This document shows positions 60,666 to 64,000 of a stretch of DNA of 64,000 nucleotides, piece after piece (within the stretch, counting starts at the first letter, position 1; every line of letters starts with the position of its first letter). Position numbers and translations under genes: made by a program. The notes under the pieces are model-generated. The model saw only the letters and a program-made list of their open reading frames with translations. It did no database searches and was not told where the DNA came from. The DNA comes from Opisthocomus hoazin. Taxonomy: Eukaryota; Chordata; Aves; Opisthocomiformes; Opisthocomidae. The DNA is taken from positions 69,918,308 to 69,982,307 of the forward strand of contig NC_134454.1 of the NCBI RefSeq assembly GCF_030867145.1. The letters are read 5' to 3'.

Positions 60666-61469
60666 GCTCGTGACCGAGGGGTAGACTTGACCATGGACAC
60701 CATTGCACAGGTTATCCATGAATGTGAAACATGCGCTGCAATCAAGCAAGCCAAGCGGGTAAAGCCTCAGTGGTATGGAGGACGATGGCTAAAATATAAA
60801 TATGGGAAGGCTTGGCAGATTGACTACATCACACTGCCACAAACCCGCCAAGGCAAGCGCTATGTGCTCACAATGGTGGAGGTCACCACCGGATGGCTGG
60901 AAACCTACCCTGTGCCCCATGCCACCGTCCGGAATACCATCCTGGGCCTGGAAAAACAAGTCCTGTGGCGACATGGCACTCCCGAAAGAATCGAGTCGGA
61001 CAACGGGACTCACTTTTGCAACAGCCTCATAGACACCTGGGCCAAAGAACACGGTATTGAGTGGGTGTATCACATCCCCTACCATGCACCAGCCTCTGGA
61101 AAGATCGAACGTTACAATGGGCAGCTAAAAACCACTTTGAGGGCAATGGGGGGTGGGACTTTCAAAAATTGGGATACCCATTTAGCAAAGGCCACCTGGT
61201 TGGTTAACACCAGAGGGTCCACCAACCGGGCTGGTCCTGCCCAGTCAAAACCTCAGCGCCCCGTGGAAGGGGATAAAGTCCCTGTAGTGCACATGCGGAA
61301 CATGTTAGGGAAGACGGTTTGGGTTAGTCCTGCCTCGGGCAAAGGCAAGCCCATCTGGGGGATTGCTTTTGCTCAAGGACCTGGGTGTACCTGGTGGGTA
61401 ATGCGGAAGGATGGGGAAGTCCGATGTGTACCTCATGGGGATTTAATTTTGGGCGAGAATAGTCCATAA
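60666..61469 (+). pseudogene. Integrase
   Basis: Same frame after the TGA. Cys pair of the zinc finger in HECETCAAIK; catalytic core WQIDYITLP (Asp codon 60822-60824), IESDNGTHF (Asp 60999-61001) and ASGKIERYNG (Glu 61107-61109), giving the classical D,D-35-E spacing. The C-terminus (WWVMRKDGEVRCVPHGDLIL) resembles the DNA-binding end of retroviral integrases. Core residues are intact; only the N-terminal finger is interrupted. Confidence 0.93.
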
Positions 61470-61963
61470 ATAAACTGTACAAAGTTAATTGTTAAATAAC
61501 CCTGTCACTGTCTGTTATCACTGTTATAATTGTTATATGTTGCAGCAGTAGTAGCATAGTAAGAATCGTCCAGATTAAAGAAGGATGGACTTTTCTCGAT
61601 GAAAACCTAGCAGAGCACAGCGATGATGGAACTGGACCTGGTTTTCAACAACTGGCATCCAGCAACTTCATCAAGATCAACATCTCCTGCAGACTGTGGG
61701 CACGGGCCGCACCAGATACATCAGCCGTGAGCTCTGGATGCAGCAAGTGACCGCCCATCACCACACATCACCTCCCCTGCCACGGAAGACCATTACGACA
61801 GATGGAGCCTGAAGTCATGGATTAAATGAACTCAACGGACACTTTAGAGTGATGATCCATAGACTAAGGGAATGATATCTGGACACAGGAGAAGTGGTGG
61901 TGATCAACTGGACAATGGGGGACCTGGGCATGACGTAGATGGTATGGAATAAGGGGTGGATAA
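61470..61963 (+). other. Post-integrase noncoding region of provirus, no env
   Basis: About 500 bases between the integrase stop and the 3' LTR, with frequent stops in all frames. No env, dUTPase or other frame is seen. A purine-rich stretch at about 61946-61960 (GGAATAAGGGGTGGA), just before the LTR, is the likely polypurine tract, though it contains two T residues. Confidence 0.75.
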
Positions 61964-62366
61964 TGTCCTGGGTTTGGCCAGGACAGGGTTAATTTTCACC
62001 GGACTCCAGGAAGAGGCACAGCCGGGGGGTGGGGGCTGACCCCACCTGGCCAAACAGAGCCGGGTATTCCACACCATGTGACGTCATGCTGGGTTCCGGT
62101 GGCGGGGGTGGCGCGGCAGGAACTCTCTCGCGGCTCGGGAGCGTGCGGCGCCGGTGCGGTCCGAGAGAGCGGGTCTGTTTTTGTAGTGTTTTCTCCTTAT
62201 CTGTATCATTGTTGTTACTGTTCCCTCTGTTTGCTGTTCTGTTAAACTGCCCTTATCCCGACCCACCAGTTTCTGCCTCTTTCTTTCCATTTCTCCTCCG
62301 CACCTCGGCGGGGGGAGGGGCAGCCTTGTGGCGCTTTTGTTGCCTGGGGCAGCCGAAACCAAAACA
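61964..62366 (+). repeat. Provirus 3' LTR
   Basis: 403 bases from TGTCCTGGGTTTGG to AAAACA, collinear with the 5' LTR. CRE octamer at 62079-62086. Followed at once by the target duplication GGCTC. Confidence 0.95.
62079..62086 (+). promoter_or_regulatory. CRE/ATF site in 3' LTR
   Basis: Perfect TGACGTCA, conserved with the 5' LTR although neighbouring bases differ (the next base is T here and C there). Confidence 0.6.
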
Positions 62367-62371
62367 GGCTC
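62367..62371 (+). repeat. Target site duplication, right of provirus
   Basis: GGCTC, identical to 56021-56025. Confidence 0.9.
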
Positions 62372-64000
62372 CCAGCTGCATAATCTGTCACTCCACAGGA
62401 TCTCCCCATAAAGAGCATCTTTGTAATACCAAACAAGCAGTCCACTTAGCCCAGCATCCTATGTCAGACAGCAAATACCTGTGCATGCTGTGGTAAAACT
62501 GCAGGAACAACCTCTGAGGAACTCCTCCCCCTAGATGCTTCCCGAGGTTCACCAGCAACGTGTGGCCTCAGGGTGGAATTGGAGGAGGATGCCTGTGCAT
62601 GAATTTGCCCAGTCGATTTTTGATCTGCTGTAGCCTTTCATCTGCTGGTTTGTACGTAGACTGCACTCTAGAAGTTGAAAGTATGTCACATGAAGTGACC
62701 GAAAATGTTTAAAACCAGTTGAGCTGACCTCAAGGAAAAAGAAAAAATTATGTTTACTCAGCACAGCACAATATTGTAAAAAAAAAAAAAAAAAAAAAAA
62801 AGGCAAGATGACAGCTGAAATTAACTGTAGTGCAGAAAGTTATGTTAGATATACATTCGAGGTAAATGCAGATGGTTTATTCCAATCTATATGCCACCTT
62901 TGTGTACAAATGTAGGTTATGGAATAAAACCCACTGTTAGAAAACAGAAAAATTGAAGGCTGGGAACACAGTAACTTAAAAAAGAATTCCCATAAACACA
63001 CACATACACACACACCTTGACCTCCCCCCCTTCTTTTAAAACCCTGAGGCAAGTTTAAAACTCTAATAATCAAATCTGCTCCTGTAGGTAAGTCAAAAAG
63101 GAGGACAGTACTCAGGTACCCCCTCAAGTACTGAGAAAACTATTTGTCTACAAAGTACAGACTTTGCTTTCCTTATTTTTGCTTTAATAACTTCATCTTA
63201 AGAAGGTCTTTGACTTCTCTAGGTAGAAGACATTGCATGTCCTTGATTAAATGTCACACTATAATCACTAATACACAAGAATGATACCAGAAATCCCACT
63301 GTTTCGATGTTCAGAAAATCTTACACCAGAAATGCCATTATATACAATTGCTTTTAAAATACAATAACCAAATAATTATCCCAATGAGGAGAACTACAGA
63401 CTCCAAAATATATTACCAGACTCCAATATATATTACCATGACACAGATAGCATTTCCTAGCAACATAAGTAATCTAGCACCTTAGCTTTCCCTAAAATTT
63501 CTTTCCTCTTTAGGAACGGAGATGGGTGAGGAGGCAGAGATATAATACTTCAGATTAGGACATCCAATACTGCCACAGAATGTCTTACATATTCAGTGAG
63601 TAAGTTCCACTCAAATCAAACTGACAGATGGAAAATCCCAAATGACCTACTTGACCTTTTGAGGAGGGAAGGAGAACAAATATGGTTTATCTTAAAAATC
63701 TAAAAGAAGCTGTCCATGCAAGCAGACATTCAACAAACAGATCTGACAGTGTTGTCACGTACATATGGCCCAGAACAGCAGAGGAAGGAAGGTAAGTTCC
63801 ATTTCATGAAGGCTTTCCCCGAGGTAGCTATACTAGCAATGAATTCTTAGAAATAAGGTCAGATTGCACCATGGCTTGTTAAAAAATGACTTGTAAGTCC
63901 TACCTAAACAAATCAGAAGATGAGTATCAATTACCACAAACTATCAAAAAAAAAAAAAAAGACAATGTGTTCAGTTAAATCTGTTTCCTCACAAACAGGG
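62372..64000 (-). other. MAP3K1 intron 1, last part in window
   Basis: AT-rich intron with an A24 run (62778-62801), a CA-type repeat (62996-63016) and an A15 run (63946-63960). No exon 1, promoter or CpG island of MAP3K1 is reached before the window ends. Confidence 0.6.

Larger units (their letters stand above)
56026..62366 (+). mobile_element. Endogenous retrovirus provirus, env-less, class III-like pol
   Basis: Two LTRs of about 400 bases, perfect 5-base target duplications, a primer site after the 5' LTR, then gag-like, protease, reverse transcriptase, RNase H and integrase segments in the usual order. About 500 noncoding bases separate integrase from the 3' LTR; no env and no dUTPase are visible. 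Several reverse transcriptase and integrase blocks (LPQGWKHSPTICHG, HIPYHAPASGKIERYNG) look like ERVL/class III elements, which are commonly env-less and make 5-base duplications. Pol has in-frame stops at 59284 and 60663, a frame change near 59.8 kb and a lost catalytic pair, so this copy is dead. It lies in MAP3K1 intron 1 in antisense orientation. Confidence 0.95.

Noticed and set aside
61470-61963. Possible remnant env or dUTPase after integrase
   Set aside because: Stops are frequent in all frames and no surface/transmembrane or dUTPase motif is visible in about 500 bases.
62029-62496. 155-codon plus-strand ORF over the 3' LTR end
   Set aside because: It runs through LTR and flanking intron; the 5' LTR has a similar chance frame. 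No gene is implied.

Overview
This is a piece of a bird nuclear genome. It carries two spliced vertebrate genes whose proteins I recognise, 3' ends of CR1 LINEs with the typical avian tail (four copies), and long terminal repeat (LTR) elements of avian type. In other vertebrates MAP3K1 and SETD9 are neighbours on one strand, and the same arrangement is seen here. In chicken this block lies, to my knowledge, on chromosome Z, so Z linkage is likely but is inferred.

Layout: (a) 1-1688, flank without a recognised gene. (b) 1958-9646, minus strand, the complete SETD9 coding sequence in six exons (294 codons plus stop), with a CpG-rich promoter at about 9330-9860. (c) about 9.9-13.4 kb, intergenic, with one CR1. 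(d) 15954-38359, minus strand, MAP3K1 coding exons corresponding to human exons 2-20 (about 1350 residues including the stop codon of the protein end). They include the SWIM zinc finger, the RING/PHD-like finger, the TOG-type helical region, a long disordered exon and the whole kinase domain. Every junction obeys GT-AG and every phase adds up. Exon 1 is not in the window. (e) 38360-64000, the start-proximal part of MAP3K1 intron 1, with no exon, which has collected retroviral insertions.

Two LTR insertions lie in intron 1, both antisense to MAP3K1. One is a solo LTR (48771-50235) with a CR1 nested inside it. The other is a two-LTR provirus (56026-62366) with 5-bp target duplications, a tRNA-Lys-type primer binding site, gag-like, protease, reverse transcriptase, RNase H and integrase segments, and no env. 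Its pol resembles class III (ERVL-like) retroviruses, but its primer site is the one usually associated with class II/beta-type elements. Its pol is broken by stops and a frame change, and the catalytic aspartate pair of the reverse transcriptase is lost. I see no wholly new gene system. The most unusual object is this env-less provirus, with its odd gag, a hydrophobic leader ORF and a perfect CRE/ATF site in each LTR, sitting inside a gene that drives the JNK-ATF2/Jun pathway.
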